Assembly (NCBI RefSeq): GCF_021608185.1
Contig: NZ_JAKIHN010000001.1
Coordinates: forward strand, 496,001-560,000
DNA from: Flavobacterium anseongense
GTDB taxonomy: Bacteria; Bacteroidota; Bacteroidia; Flavobacteriales; Flavobacteriaceae
Direction: 5' to 3'
Length of the DNA stretch: 64,000 nucleotides
Shown: one piece after another, positions 26,358 to 33,830 of the stretch
Layout: every line of letters starts with the position of its first letter
Numbering within the stretch: the first letter of the stretch is position 1
Translations under genes and position numbers: made by a program
The notes under the pieces: generated by a model
The model's input: only the letters and a program-made list of their open reading frames with translations
Told to the model about the DNA's origin: nothing
Databases searched by the model: none

Positions 26358-26375
26358 TCGTAAAATGTTACGAAT
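26356..26375 (-). promoter_or_regulatory. Hairpin over the receptor start codon
   Basis: ATTCGTAA-catt-TTACGAAT is a perfect 8 bp stem on the minus strand, and the A and T of the receptor ATG are its last two bases. It could hide the start codon, providing an expression platform for the TPP riboswitch 75 nt upstream. Confidence 0.5.
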
Positions 26376-26449
26376 AAAAAGAGGTAATTATTCTTTGTTA
26401 AAAATTAAATTGATACTCCTGACAACAACTAACGTGCACTTTAGTTTTC

Positions 26450-26531
26450 GTCAAATCCTTAAACAGCATTACCTGTTCTAAGTTCATTGGGTATAATCTC
26501 AGCTCGTTATTTAGAGCACCCCTTTTGAGAC
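26450..26531 (-). ncRNA. TPP riboswitch (THI element)
   Basis: Read on the minus strand it has the conserved blocks in order: AGGGGTGCTC, GAGCTGAGATTATACCC, TGAAC, and CAGGTAATGCTG, closed by a GTC/GAC-containing outer helix. These are the thiamin-pyrophosphate-binding core of the THI box. It lies 92 nt before the TonB receptor start on the same strand, so the receptor should be lowered when TPP is plentiful. Confidence 0.93.
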
Positions 26532-26555
26532 AAGGCAAAAGTAAAAAAAGATTTT

Positions 26556-26590
26556 TAGATTATTAGATTTTTGGACTGTTAGATTTTACA
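26556..26590. repeat. TTAGATT heptad repeat
   Basis: Units TAGATTA, TTAGATT, TTTGGAC, TGTTAGA and TTTTACA at the 3' end of arfB; the last unit overlaps the arfB stop. Confidence 0.6.
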
Positions 26591-26987
26591 ATTTTGGTTT
26601 CTTTCTGTTTTCTTTGATTTCAGAAAGCGTTGATTTGTCTTTTAATCTTTTTTCTACAACCGCTTTTGGAACTTTGGTTGCCTTTCTTTTCTTGGGAACT
26701 TTGAGTGCTTTTTCTATCATTTCCAAAAAGCGTTTGGTGACGATTGTTTTGTTTTTGAGTTGACTTCTGTCTTCGTCACAGTTTAAAATCAGGAGATTTT
26801 CTGAAGTTAATTTAGATGCCAATTTGATTTTGATTCTTGATTTTTCCTCTTCGTTTAGAGCTTGTGAAGCATTCAAATCAAAAGTCAGGACTACTTTGGA
26901 TGAAACTTTATTTACATTTTGTCCACCGGCACCGGAACTTCTAACAGCTTTAAAACTTAATTCAACAATGATTTTTTCAGTTTCCAT
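26586..26987 (-). CDS. arfB: Alternative ribosome rescue factor ArfB
   Basis: 133 residues. The peptidyl-hydrolase GGQ motif (RSSGAGGQNVNKVSSKV, GGQ at 21-23) is followed by a basic C-terminal tail (KVPKKRKATKVPKAVVEKR) that enters the mRNA channel in known ArfB. It frees ribosomes stalled at broken mRNA ends. The start overlaps the DUF4301 gene by 11 bp, so they are translated from one message. Confidence 0.95.
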   Translation of the reverse strand: METEKIIVELSFKAVRSSGAGGQNVNKVSSKVVLTFDLNASQALNEEEKSRIKIKLASKLTSENLLILNCDEDRSQLKNKTIVTKRFLEMIEKALKVPKKRKATKVPKAVVEKRLKDKSTLSEIKENRKKPKL

Positions 26988-28578
26988 TTTGGGGTTGATG
27001 TGCAGGTTTTAGCAAATCGTTTACGGTTTTAACCGGATTGAAAGTTACCAGCGGGACTTCGACAAAAACGGTAATCCATTTTGCCATGGCGCCATTCCAA
27101 AGTCCGGGTAATTCGTAACCTTTTAAGTCTTTGCCTTTATTATTTTTATGAACAATAAAGCCGGTGCTTGAGTCTATAAATTGGGTCAAATCAAATTTTT
27201 CACCATGATAGTTTTTGGTAGCACATACTAAATCTACCGGATTAAAATGAGTGGCTTTTGTCAAAATTTCCAGTTGCTCCTTATTATGGGTATCAACCTG
27301 AGAGCTTTCAACAATTTGCAACGACACATTTCCTTTATAACTTCTTACCCAAAATGGTCCTCCTCCAGGTTCTCCTTCATTTTTTACCATTCCGCAAACT
27401 CTGATTGGACGGTTTAATTTGTTTTTTATGAACTCTAATTTATTCTCAATGGTATATTTGTGGAAATCTTCCAAAACATCAATGTTTAGTTTTTGCTCCA
27501 TAAAATCAATTATTTCAGGGATGTGCCTTTCTGCTATTTCGTCATTTTCAACTGCTTTCAGAATTTTGAAAATCTGTTGTTGCAAATCGAGTAAAATACC
27601 TGCCAATCCTTTTTTATACAGTGTAATTTCCTGAATGTGATTCTGAATTACATTGTCGATGTTTTTGATAAAAAGCACATCAGCGTCTAGATTGTTGAGA
27701 TTATTAATCAATGCTCCATGACCTCCAGGTCGAAAGACCAATTCATTTTTTTCATTCCGGAATGGTTCGTTATTTGGAGAAACTGCAATAGTATCCGTGC
27801 TTTTATCCTGATACGAGTAACTTACGTTGAGTTTTGTGTTCGATTTTTTTTCGACTTTGTCTTTTACGTTATCTATTATTTTTTGGAATAATTTTTCATG
27901 GTTTTCAGAAACCGTAAAATGCAAATGCGAAACCGAATTAGCGCTGGCATAAAAAGCGCATTCATTGAGATGTTCTTCTACTGGTGTTGCAATTTCTGTT
28001 TCATATTTATGAAAATCTAAAACGCCTTTAGGTTTGTTGGCAAAATCAAAATAGTTTGATGATAACATTGTTTTGATAAAGAGATAACTTTTCTCATGAC
28101 TTTCCAAAGAATAGTAATCTTGGTATAGTTCTTTTAATTTGGTTTTTATTGTTTCATAGAATGGAAACTTCTCAATTCCGGCAAGAAATATTGGTAGGTT
28201 TTTATCCTTTTTTCTATTGATGTAAGCATTTATAGTTTCATTTTCATGATCAAAATCATTTAGAAACTCACTTAAAAATTTAAACATTCTGCTTGCTGCG
28301 CCTGAAGCCGGAACAAATTTTTTGAGTTTTAATTTATCTTTTTTTGTGTCAAAAAAATTGGCGAATTTTTGAAAATCTTCATTTGATAATTTTACAATCC
28401 CATCGTTTATAGTCGCTGGTTTTTCGAGTGTAATCTTTGGAATTCCAAGTTGAAACAACAAAAGTTCGCCTTCGATTTTATCCAAAGAAATCCCCAACCT
28501 TTTGACTTGGGCAAAATCTGCTTCGGTAAAACCGTGTTGCTTTGTTAAACTATCTTTTGTTGTAAAGTTCTCTTCCAT
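26977..28578 (-). CDS. DUF4301 family protein
   Basis: 533 residues, soluble, no signal peptide. The family hallmark FVPASGAASRMFKFL (about 107-121) and later FRPGGHGALINNLN plus GEPGGGPFWVR resemble nucleotide-sugar pyrophosphorylase loops, so a nucleotidyl- or phosphosugar-binding role is plausible but unproven. It overlaps the PnuC-like gene upstream (34 bp) and arfB downstream (11 bp), making a compact operon. This family is largely restricted to Bacteroidota. Confidence 0.88.
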   Translation of the reverse strand: MEENFTTKDSLTKQHGFTEADFAQVKRLGISLDKIEGELLLFQLGIPKITLEKPATINDGIVKLSNEDFQKFANFFDTKKDKLKLKKFVPASGAASRMFKFLSEFLNDFDHENETINAYINRKKDKNLPIFLAGIEKFPFYETIKTKLKELYQDYYSLESHEKSYLFIKTMLSSNYFDFANKPKGVLDFHKYETEIATPVEEHLNECAFYASANSVSHLHFTVSENHEKLFQKIIDNVKDKVEKKSNTKLNVSYSYQDKSTDTIAVSPNNEPFRNEKNELVFRPGGHGALINNLNNLDADVLFIKNIDNVIQNHIQEITLYKKGLAGILLDLQQQIFKILKAVENDEIAERHIPEIIDFMEQKLNIDVLEDFHKYTIENKLEFIKNKLNRPIRVCGMVKNEGEPGGGPFWVRSYKGNVSLQIVESSQVDTHNKEQLEILTKATHFNPVDLVCATKNYHGEKFDLTQFIDSSTGFIVHKNNKGKDLKGYELPGLWNGAMAKWITVFVEVPLVTFNPVKTVNDLLKPAHQPQNGN

Positions 28579-29159
28579 TCTAAATAAGCCATGATTGCTA
28601 AAATTGTGAAAATTAAATATTGTAGTGAGAGCATTCCTAATCCTCTATAGGCAAATAGCGGAACAACTATACAATCTCCAATTATCCACAAGGTCCAGTT
28701 TTCAATTTTTTTCAAAGCCATATACCACATTGCCGTGAAAAAAAGACCGGATGTAAAAATATCAATATAATTAGGAATTTCAAGTTTGTAATCGAAAAAC
28801 TTGTAAACCAAATAGGTTATAAATACAGTTATGATAAAGAATAAAATGCCAATTACTTTCTCTTTCAGATTTGTTCTGGTTATTTCCAAATCGGGTTCGT
28901 TTGATTTTGACATCCATTTATACCAACCGTAAATACTCATTATTGAATAATAAACATTCATGGTCATATCACCAAAATATTTAGCTTGATATAACAAATA
29001 AACCGTTATAACCGTAGCAATAAGTCCGGTTGGATAAACCAGTATATTCTCTTTTTTGGCGTAAAAAACACTTGCTATGCCGAACACAAAAGCTAAAAAC
29101 TCCAAAACAATTTGTGTTGTGGAAGCATCTTTATATTGGTTAAACAGAAATTCGAACAT
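28545..29159 (-). CDS. PnuC family transporter, possibly thiamin (PnuT)
   Basis: 204 residues from the ATG at 29159; a GTG at 29180 lies inside a repeat element and is rejected. About seven hydrophobic helices and the Trp-rich YGWYKWM and WTLWIIGD segments are typical of Pnu vitamin transporters, which facilitate uptake of nicotinamide riboside (PnuC) or thiamin (PnuT). The TPP-riboswitch receptor 2.2 kb downstream on the same strand favours thiamin, but this gene has no visible riboswitch of its own. Confidence 0.85.
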   Translation of the reverse strand: MFEFLFNQYKDASTTQIVLEFLAFVFGIASVFYAKKENILVYPTGLIATVITVYLLYQAKYFGDMTMNVYYSIMSIYGWYKWMSKSNEPDLEITRTNLKEKVIGILFFIITVFITYLVYKFFDYKLEIPNYIDIFTSGLFFTAMWYMALKKIENWTLWIIGDCIVVPLFAYRGLGMLSLQYLIFTILAIMAYLEWKRTLQQKIV

Positions 29160-29177
29160 TTTATATTTAGGATTTGA

Positions 29178-29201
29178 CACTTCGACAAGCTCAGTGTGAC
29201 A
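29178..29201. repeat. CTTCGAC hairpin element, copy 1
   Basis: CACT-tcgacaagctc-AGTG followed by TGACA, in the 44 bp gap between the GGGP-type synthase and PnuC-like genes. A second copy with a compensating stem change lies at 56486. Confidence 0.7.
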
Positions 29202-29203
29202 AG

Positions 29204-29917
29204 TTATTTATTATCAAAAAAGTTAATATCATTTTCAAATGCTGTTCCTATTACTACTAAATCGGCACCAGCTGCATAAGCTTCATCGATTTGCTTTTTG
29301 GAACGTATTCCGCCACCAACAAGTAACGGAACATTAATTCTACTCGAAACTTCTTTTATGATTTGCTGTGAAACCGCATTTAACGCACCACTTCCCGCTT
29401 CGAGATAGATTAACTTGTTACCGATTAATTCACCTGCTTTTGCGGTTTGAGCAATATAGTTGCTGTTGTCTTTAGCTAAAGGTTTAGTTTTGCTTACGCG
29501 TTCAACGGCTGTTTCGCTTCCGCTTTCTATTAAAACATAGCCTGTTGAAATAATTTCAAGATTGGTTTTCTCTAAAATCGGAACAGCATTAATTTGGTGT
29601 TCGACTAAATAATCTGGGTTTCTACCTGAAAGTAACATCAGAAATAAAATCCCATCAGCTGCAGCCGAAATCTGCGATGGATTTCCGGGGAAAAGCAAAA
29701 TCGGCAAAGCTACTTTTTCTTTTAATCCGAATATAATTTCATTCAAATGATGCCCATCAAACGAACTTCCGCCCACAAAAATGTGCGTTGCTGGTGATTG
29801 CTTTATCTTTTCTGCTAAAACAGGAATACTTTCTGTTGCTACTTTATCGGGATCGATTAAAATGGCGAGTAGTTTTTTGTATTCTTTTTTGGCCGATAAG
29901 ATTTGGTCATACAACAT
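29204..29917 (-). CDS. Geranylgeranylglyceryl/heptaprenylglyceryl phosphate synthase family
   Basis: 237 residues, TIM-barrel. Family blocks are present: LAILIDPDK near the N-terminus, VGGSSFDG, ILLFPGNPSQIS, YLEAGSGA and VGGGIRSKKQIDEAY. The enzymes join a polyprenyl diphosphate to sn-glycerol-1-phosphate, the archaeal-type ether lipid step; bacterial homologues are known in Bacillus and in Flavobacteria-type Bacteroidota. It heads the operon that includes the PnuC-like, DUF4301 and arfB genes. Confidence 0.93.
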   Translation of the reverse strand: MLYDQILSAKKEYKKLLAILIDPDKVATESIPVLAEKIKQSPATHIFVGGSSFDGHHLNEIIFGLKEKVALPILLFPGNPSQISAAADGILFLMLLSGRNPDYLVEHQINAVPILEKTNLEIISTGYVLIESGSETAVERVSKTKPLAKDNSNYIAQTAKAGELIGNKLIYLEAGSGALNAVSQQIIKEVSSRINVPLLVGGGIRSKKQIDEAYAAGADLVVIGTAFENDINFFDNK

Positions 29918-30056
29918 GAGCGTTGTGTTTGGATTAAGGTTTGTAAATGTAAGTCTTTTTTAAAATCTGTAAACTTTCCAAAACATGATTTATATCATTT
30001 TTTAGGGATAATAAGCGGTGTAATTTTGTCTTATAAAATCATAAATATCATATATC

Positions 30057-30344
30057 ATGACACTATATCAAAAAACACTCGGAGATTTTCAACAAAGTTA
30101 TGTAGGCTTTGCAGCCTTGGTTATTATTGGGCAAAGTTGCTTAGGTGGAGTTGCCGCAATGTATATTCTTGAGAACGGAACCAATATCTTTCAAATGATT
30201 CAACTTGGATTGGTCGTAATTACCTGCACCTTGGTGAATGTTAGTATTTTGGCACAATTGTCACCTAAAACAGTATTTAATATGACTATATTCAGTGCAG
30301 TGCTAAGTATTTTGGCAATTGCAATGAATGTGCTAATTATTTAG
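30057..30344 (+). CDS. Small hydrophobic membrane protein
   Basis: 95 residues with three predicted transmembrane helices (about 15-36, 44-66 and 72-94) and few charged residues. No motif is recognised. TAATTTTG at 30021-30028 is a likely -7 box. Its 3' end overlaps the convergent phosphopantetheinyl transferase gene by 8 bp. It stands alone, and its length and start context support a real gene. Confidence 0.8.
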   Translation: MTLYQKTLGDFQQSYVGFAALVIIGQSCLGGVAAMYILENGTNIFQMIQLGLVVITCTLVNVSILAQLSPKTVFNMTIFSAVLSILAIAMNVLII

Positions 30345-30966
30345 CTTCAAAGGCACACACAAAAACATAATTTTCAATAAAGTCGAATACAATATCAAAG
30401 TGTTCGACTTTGTTATTTATACGCAATTCAACTGTACATTTCTTATCAGACAAATTAAAGTCATCTTCAAAAATATGATCTTTAAAACTAATTCCAATTT
30501 CGTTTTTGATTTTAAAAACCGATTCCTTTACGCCCCAAACTACAGTTGCTTTTCTCAGTTCCTCTTCTTTACTAAGGTTATTCAAATGCGAAACATCCAT
30601 AAAACGCGGAGCTAATTTTAGGGTTTTGTCTTTTAGAATTTCCAAATCGGCACCAATATTAACATCGCTCAAAACAATCACCGAAAAATCATGCGAATGC
30701 GAAATGGAGATGTGCTTTCCATCATTTAAATGTGGTTTCCCAAATTCATCATAATACAAATCAAAATCGGAATAACCCGCTTCTATTAACAATCGTCTGA
30801 CACTCAAAAACCCTTTTTGGTGGCTTTCTGCTTTCATATTGTCGACTCTTGCCAAAGAAACATCTTTCAGTGCAACGCTCTGAAAGAGTTCGTCAAAGGT
30901 TTCGGTTATTTTCCAAACCAACAATTTGGTGTAATCGTTTAACGTTATGATTTTTAGTAGAGGCAT
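30337..30966 (-). CDS. 4'-phosphopantetheinyl transferase superfamily protein
   Basis: 209 residues. Mg/CoA-binding signature GADLE (105-109) and WGVKESVFK (144-152) are both present, with SISHSHD (87-93) upstream, the layout of Sfp-type transferases. It activates carrier proteins by adding the CoA arm. In related flavobacteria a similar gene lies near gliding genes; here it is about 8 kb from gldD. The target carrier protein is not in the window. Confidence 0.93.
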   Translation of the reverse strand: MPLLKIITLNDYTKLLVWKITETFDELFQSVALKDVSLARVDNMKAESHQKGFLSVRRLLIEAGYSDFDLYYDEFGKPHLNDGKHISISHSHDFSVIVLSDVNIGADLEILKDKTLKLAPRFMDVSHLNNLSKEEELRKATVVWGVKESVFKIKNEIGISFKDHIFEDDFNLSDKKCTVELRINNKVEHFDIVFDFIENYVFVCAFEAK

Positions 30967-31052
30967 TTAGTATTTTACTGTTTTTCAAAAGATTATAAGG
31001 CTAAACATTTTATAATTTTAAAAATAAATTATAAAAATCAAAACCTATGTTG

Positions 31053-31060
31053 TAATTTTG
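31053..31060 (+). promoter_or_regulatory. -7 box for ahcY
   Basis: TAATTTTG matches TAnnTTTG and lies 33 bp before the ahcY start codon. No clear -33 TTTG. Confidence 0.55.
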
Positions 31061-31093
31061 CACCGAAATTAAAAAAACAAATATACATAATAG

Positions 31094-32410
31094 ATGAGTA
31101 CACAAACATTACCTTATGTAGCTTATAAAGTGAAAGACATTTCGCTTGCAGCTTGGGGAAGAAAAGAAATTGAATTGGCAGAAGCTGAAATGCCGGGATT
31201 AATGGCACTTCGTGCAGAGTATGGTGCAAGCCAACCTTTAAAAGGAGCTCGTATTGCTGGATGTCTTCACATGACTATTCAAACTGCGGTTCTTATTGAA
31301 ACATTAATTGCTCTTGGAGCTGAAGTTACCTGGTCTTCTTGTAACATTTTCTCAACTCAGGATCAGGCTGCTGCTGCTATTGCTGCTGCGGGAATTCAAG
31401 TTTACGCATGGAAAGGTCTTGACGAAGAGTCTTTTGACTGGTGTATTGAGCAAACATTATTCTTTGGTGAAGACAGAAAACCATTGAACATGATATTAGA
31501 TGACGGTGGTGATTTAACAAATATGGTATTCGACCGTTACCCAGAATTAATTCCTGGTATCAAAGGATTGTCTGAAGAAACTACAACAGGAGTTCACAGA
31601 TTATACGAAAGAATGAAAAACGGTACGTTATTCATGCCGGCTATTAACGTAAATGACTCGGTTACTAAATCTAAATTCGATAACAAATACGGATGTAAAG
31701 AATCGGCTGTTGATGCAATCAGAAGAGCAACTGACGTTATGTTGGCTGGAAAAAGAGTAGTTGTTTGTGGATATGGTGACGTTGGTAAAGGAACTGCAGC
31801 TTCTTTCAGAGGTGCCGGTTCTATCGTAACTGTTACAGAAATCGATCCAATCTGTGCTTTACAAGCAGCAATGGACGGATTCGAAGTTAAAAGATTAAAC
31901 ACTGTTGTTGGTAATGCTGATATTATCATCACCACTACAGGAAACAAAGATATCGTTATGGGAAGCCACTTCGAACAAATGAAAGACAAAACTATCGTTT
32001 GTAACATTGGTCATTTTGATAACGAAATTGATATGGCTTGGTTAAACAAAAACCATGGCGCATCAAAAATCGAAATCAAACCACAAGTTGATAAATATAC
32101 TATCGCAGGAAAAGATATCATCATCCTTGCTGAAGGTCGTTTGGTAAACTTAGGTTGTGCAACAGGTCACCCAAGTTTTGTAATGAGTAACTCATTCACC
32201 AACCAAACCTTGGCTCAAATTGAGTTATGGACCAACAGTTCAGCTTACAAAAACGAAGTTTATATGTTGCCTAAACATTTAGATGAAAAAGTAGCTGCTT
32301 TGCATTTAGCTAAACTTGGTGTTGAATTAGAAACATTAAATGACGAGCAGGCAGCTTACATTGGTGTTGAAGTTCAAGGACCATTTAAGCCTGAGTACTA
32401 CAGATACTAA
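31094..32410 (+). CDS. ahcY: Adenosylhomocysteinase
   Basis: 438 residues. Typical stretches are [31 protein letters not shown] and the NAD-binding [10 protein letters not shown]; it ends in the family's FKPEYYRY. It splits S-adenosylhomocysteine to adenosine and homocysteine, clearing product inhibition of methyltransferases, three or more of which are in this window. It is monocistronic with its own terminator. Confidence 0.99.
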   Translation: MSTQTLPYVAYKVKDISLAAWGRKEIELAEAEMPGLMALRAEYGASQPLKGARIAGCLHMTIQTAVLIETLIALGAEVTWSSCNIFSTQDQAAAAIAAAGIQVYAWKGLDEESFDWCIEQTLFFGEDRKPLNMILDDGGDLTNMVFDRYPELIPGIKGLSEETTTGVHRLYERMKNGTLFMPAINVNDSVTKSKFDNKYGCKESAVDAIRRATDVMLAGKRVVVCGYGDVGKGTAASFRGAGSIVTVTEIDPICALQAAMDGFEVKRLNTVVGNADIIITTTGNKDIVMGSHFEQMKDKTIVCNIGHFDNEIDMAWLNKNHGASKIEIKPQVDKYTIAGKDIIILAEGRLVNLGCATGHPSFVMSNSFTNQTLAQIELWTNSSAYKNEVYMLPKHLDEKVAALHLAKLGVELETLNDEQAAYIGVEVQGPFKPEYYRY

Positions 32411-32415
32411 GAAAG

Positions 32416-32450
32416 GACGAAGTACGAGATACGAAGTACGAAGTTAGAAT
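32416..32450. repeat. TACGAAG heptad repeat
   Basis: Units GACGAAG, TACGAGA, TACGAAG, TACGAAG and TTAGAAT, placed between the ahcY stop and its terminator. It is the same family, on the opposite strand, as the array at 26281. Confidence 0.8.
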
Positions 32451-32454
32451 AAAA

Positions 32455-32484
32455 GAACCCTTACAGTGATGTGAGGGTTTTTTG
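32455..32484 (+). terminator. Terminator after ahcY
   Basis: AACCCTTAC and GTGAGGGTT form an imperfect stem followed by TTTTTTG. Confidence 0.85.
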
Positions 32485-32488
32485 TTTT

Positions 32489-32805
32489 CAATCCCATAGG
32501 GATTTAATATAGGTAGCTATTTAATGTCAATAAAGAAGAAAGTCCCGTTAGGGACGATATAACTGACACAAAAGACAAATCCAAACTAGCCCCGATTGTA
32601 ACGACACCTTGTATAGTGGAAAGCGGGAAAATGGAATCCAAGAATGCCCAAACTATTCGCTGCAAAAAAACAATCCGAATCTGAATCGGGTTTTGTTTAT
32701 ACTATCCCTGAAGGGATTTACCTTTTGAATTTAATTTTTCTACCTGTATTGAATCCCTAACGGGATTGCATCAGTGTAGAATACCGTAGGGATTGAATAT
32801 TGGTA
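32489..32805. repeat. REP-like palindrome cluster
   Basis: This gene-free 320 bp holds five related palindromes. ATCCCATAGGGAT (32491) is followed by a TTAATATAGGTAG tail; GTCCCGTTAGGGAC is at 32542; ATCCCTGAAGGGAT at 32704; ATCCCTAACGGGAT (32753) is preceded by CTACC, i.e. the inverted orientation; and CCGTAGGGATTGAATATTGG is at 32784. Paired inverted units resemble REP/BIME structures. No transposase is nearby. The cluster also contains one copy of the AGCCC element. Confidence 0.75.
32586..32632 (+). repeat. AGCCC element, copy A (internal hairpin missing)
   Basis: CTAGCCCCGATTGTAACGAC at the left and TATAGTGGAAAGCGGGAAA at the right match the other copies (49800, 57720, 60354), but the inner hairpin is absent. 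The outer stem pair is CCCG with CGGG. Confidence 0.75.
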
Positions 32806-32811
32806 ACAAAA

Positions 32812-32838
32812 AACCCGACTCATTACTGAATCGGGTTT
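32812..32838 (-). terminator. Terminator after rpmA
   Basis: AACCCGACT and AATCGGGTT pair across cattactg with one internal mismatch. Read on the minus strand it ends in a T run downstream of rpmA. Confidence 0.85.
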
Positions 32839-32860
32839 TGTATATAAATAAGAGTTGTTC

Positions 32861-33121
32861 TTATGCTTCAAACGGAAGGATAGATACAAATGATTTGTTA
32901 TCTCCTTTTTTCTGGAATTTTACGATTCCGTCAACTTTTGCATGTAAAGTATGATCTTTACCCATGTAAACGTTTTCTCCCGGATTGTGTTTAGAACCTC
33001 TTTGTCTAACAATGATGTTACCAGCAATTGCAGCTTGACCACCATAAATCTTAACGCCTAAACGTTTCGATTCTGATTCTCTACCATTCTTAGAACTACC
33101 GACACCTTTCTTGTGAGCCAT
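32861..33121 (-). CDS. rpmA: 50S ribosomal protein bL27
   Basis: 86 residues. It begins [20 protein letters not shown] and contains [20 protein letters not shown], both standard. The N-terminus reaches the peptidyl transferase centre in known ribosomes. It follows rplU by 25 bp in the usual rplU-rpmA order. Confidence 0.99.
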   Translation of the reverse strand: MAHKKGVGSSKNGRESESKRLGVKIYGGQAAIAGNIIVRQRGSKHNPGENVYMGKDHTLHAKVDGIVKFQKKGDNKSFVSILPFEA

Positions 33122-33146
33122 GACGTATAAGTTTTAAATATTGTTA

Positions 33147-33617
33147 TTATTCTTGAGTATCTTCTTTTTTAGCTTTTGGAGCTGCTTTTTTTGGAGCTGC
33201 TTCAGTTGCCTTTTCTGCTTTTGGAGCTTTAGCTTTTTTTGGAGCTTCTGCTTCTTCAGTTGCTGCTACAGCCTTTTCTGCTTTAGGAGCTGCTTTCTTT
33301 CCACCTGTCGCTGAAATTCCTTCTACAAGAATTTGAGTTAAGTACTGACGGTGACCGTTTCTCTTTTTGAATCCTTTTCTTCTTTTCTTTTTGAAAACGA
33401 TTACTTTATCTCCTTTTAAGTGTGATAACACTTTGGCTTCTACTGAAGCACCTTCTATAGCTGGGGCGCCTAAAGTGATGTTTCCATTATCGTCTAATAA
33501 AAGAACTTTGTCAAAAGTAACTTTTGAACCTTCTTCATTAGCTAAACGGTGAACATAAACCTTTAAGTCTTTGCTTACTTTGAATTGTTGCCCTGCTATC
33601 TCTACGATTGCATACAT
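33147..33617 (-). CDS. rplU: 50S ribosomal protein bL21 with Lys/Ala-rich tail
   Basis: 156 residues; the core (about 1-103, MYAIVEIAGQQFKVSKD and RKGFKKRNGHRQYLTQILV) matches bL21, normally ~103 residues. The extra ~50 residues are Lys/Ala/Pro/Glu with repeated KAPKAEKA units, low-complexity and probably disordered. Its role is unknown; similar tails occur in Bacteroidota. First gene of the rplU-rpmA operon. Confidence 0.98.
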   Translation of the reverse strand: MYAIVEIAGQQFKVSKDLKVYVHRLANEEGSKVTFDKVLLLDDNGNITLGAPAIEGASVEAKVLSHLKGDKVIVFKKKRRKGFKKRNGHRQYLTQILVEGISATGGKKAAPKAEKAVAATEEAEAPKKAKAPKAEKATEAAPKKAAPKAKKEDTQE

Positions 33618-33650
33618 AACATTACTATTTAGTTAATTTTTTTAAGTCCG

Positions 33651-33681
33651 CAAATATACGACTATTTTCCACACACGCAAC
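33651..33681 (-). promoter_or_regulatory. Promoter of rplU-rpmA (GTTG-N19-TATATTTG)
   Basis: On the minus strand the -7 TATATTTG (33651-33658) is perfect and the -33 GTTG (33678-33681) matches 3 of 4 bases at a 19 bp spacing. The leader is about 30 nt and A-rich. Confidence 0.75.
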
Positions 33682-33830
33682 CTCTATGTAAAAAAAGTTT
33701 AGTATTTAAAATCAAGCTTTTATGAAGTGGAAATATTTTTAAGGAAATAAATAAAAAAAGATACATTTGGTGTAACAAATTAAATGGTTAGTCAACTAAC
33801 TGAACAATCAACTGAAAAATTAAATTTTTT

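Noticed and set aside
29160..29180. GTG start for the PnuC-like gene
   Set aside because: The GTG is inside the CTTCGAC repeat element, and an ATG seven codons later suits the family start.
31594..32007. 137-codon antisense frame within ahcY
   Set aside because: It mirrors a highly conserved enzyme gene and shows no family motif or promoter.
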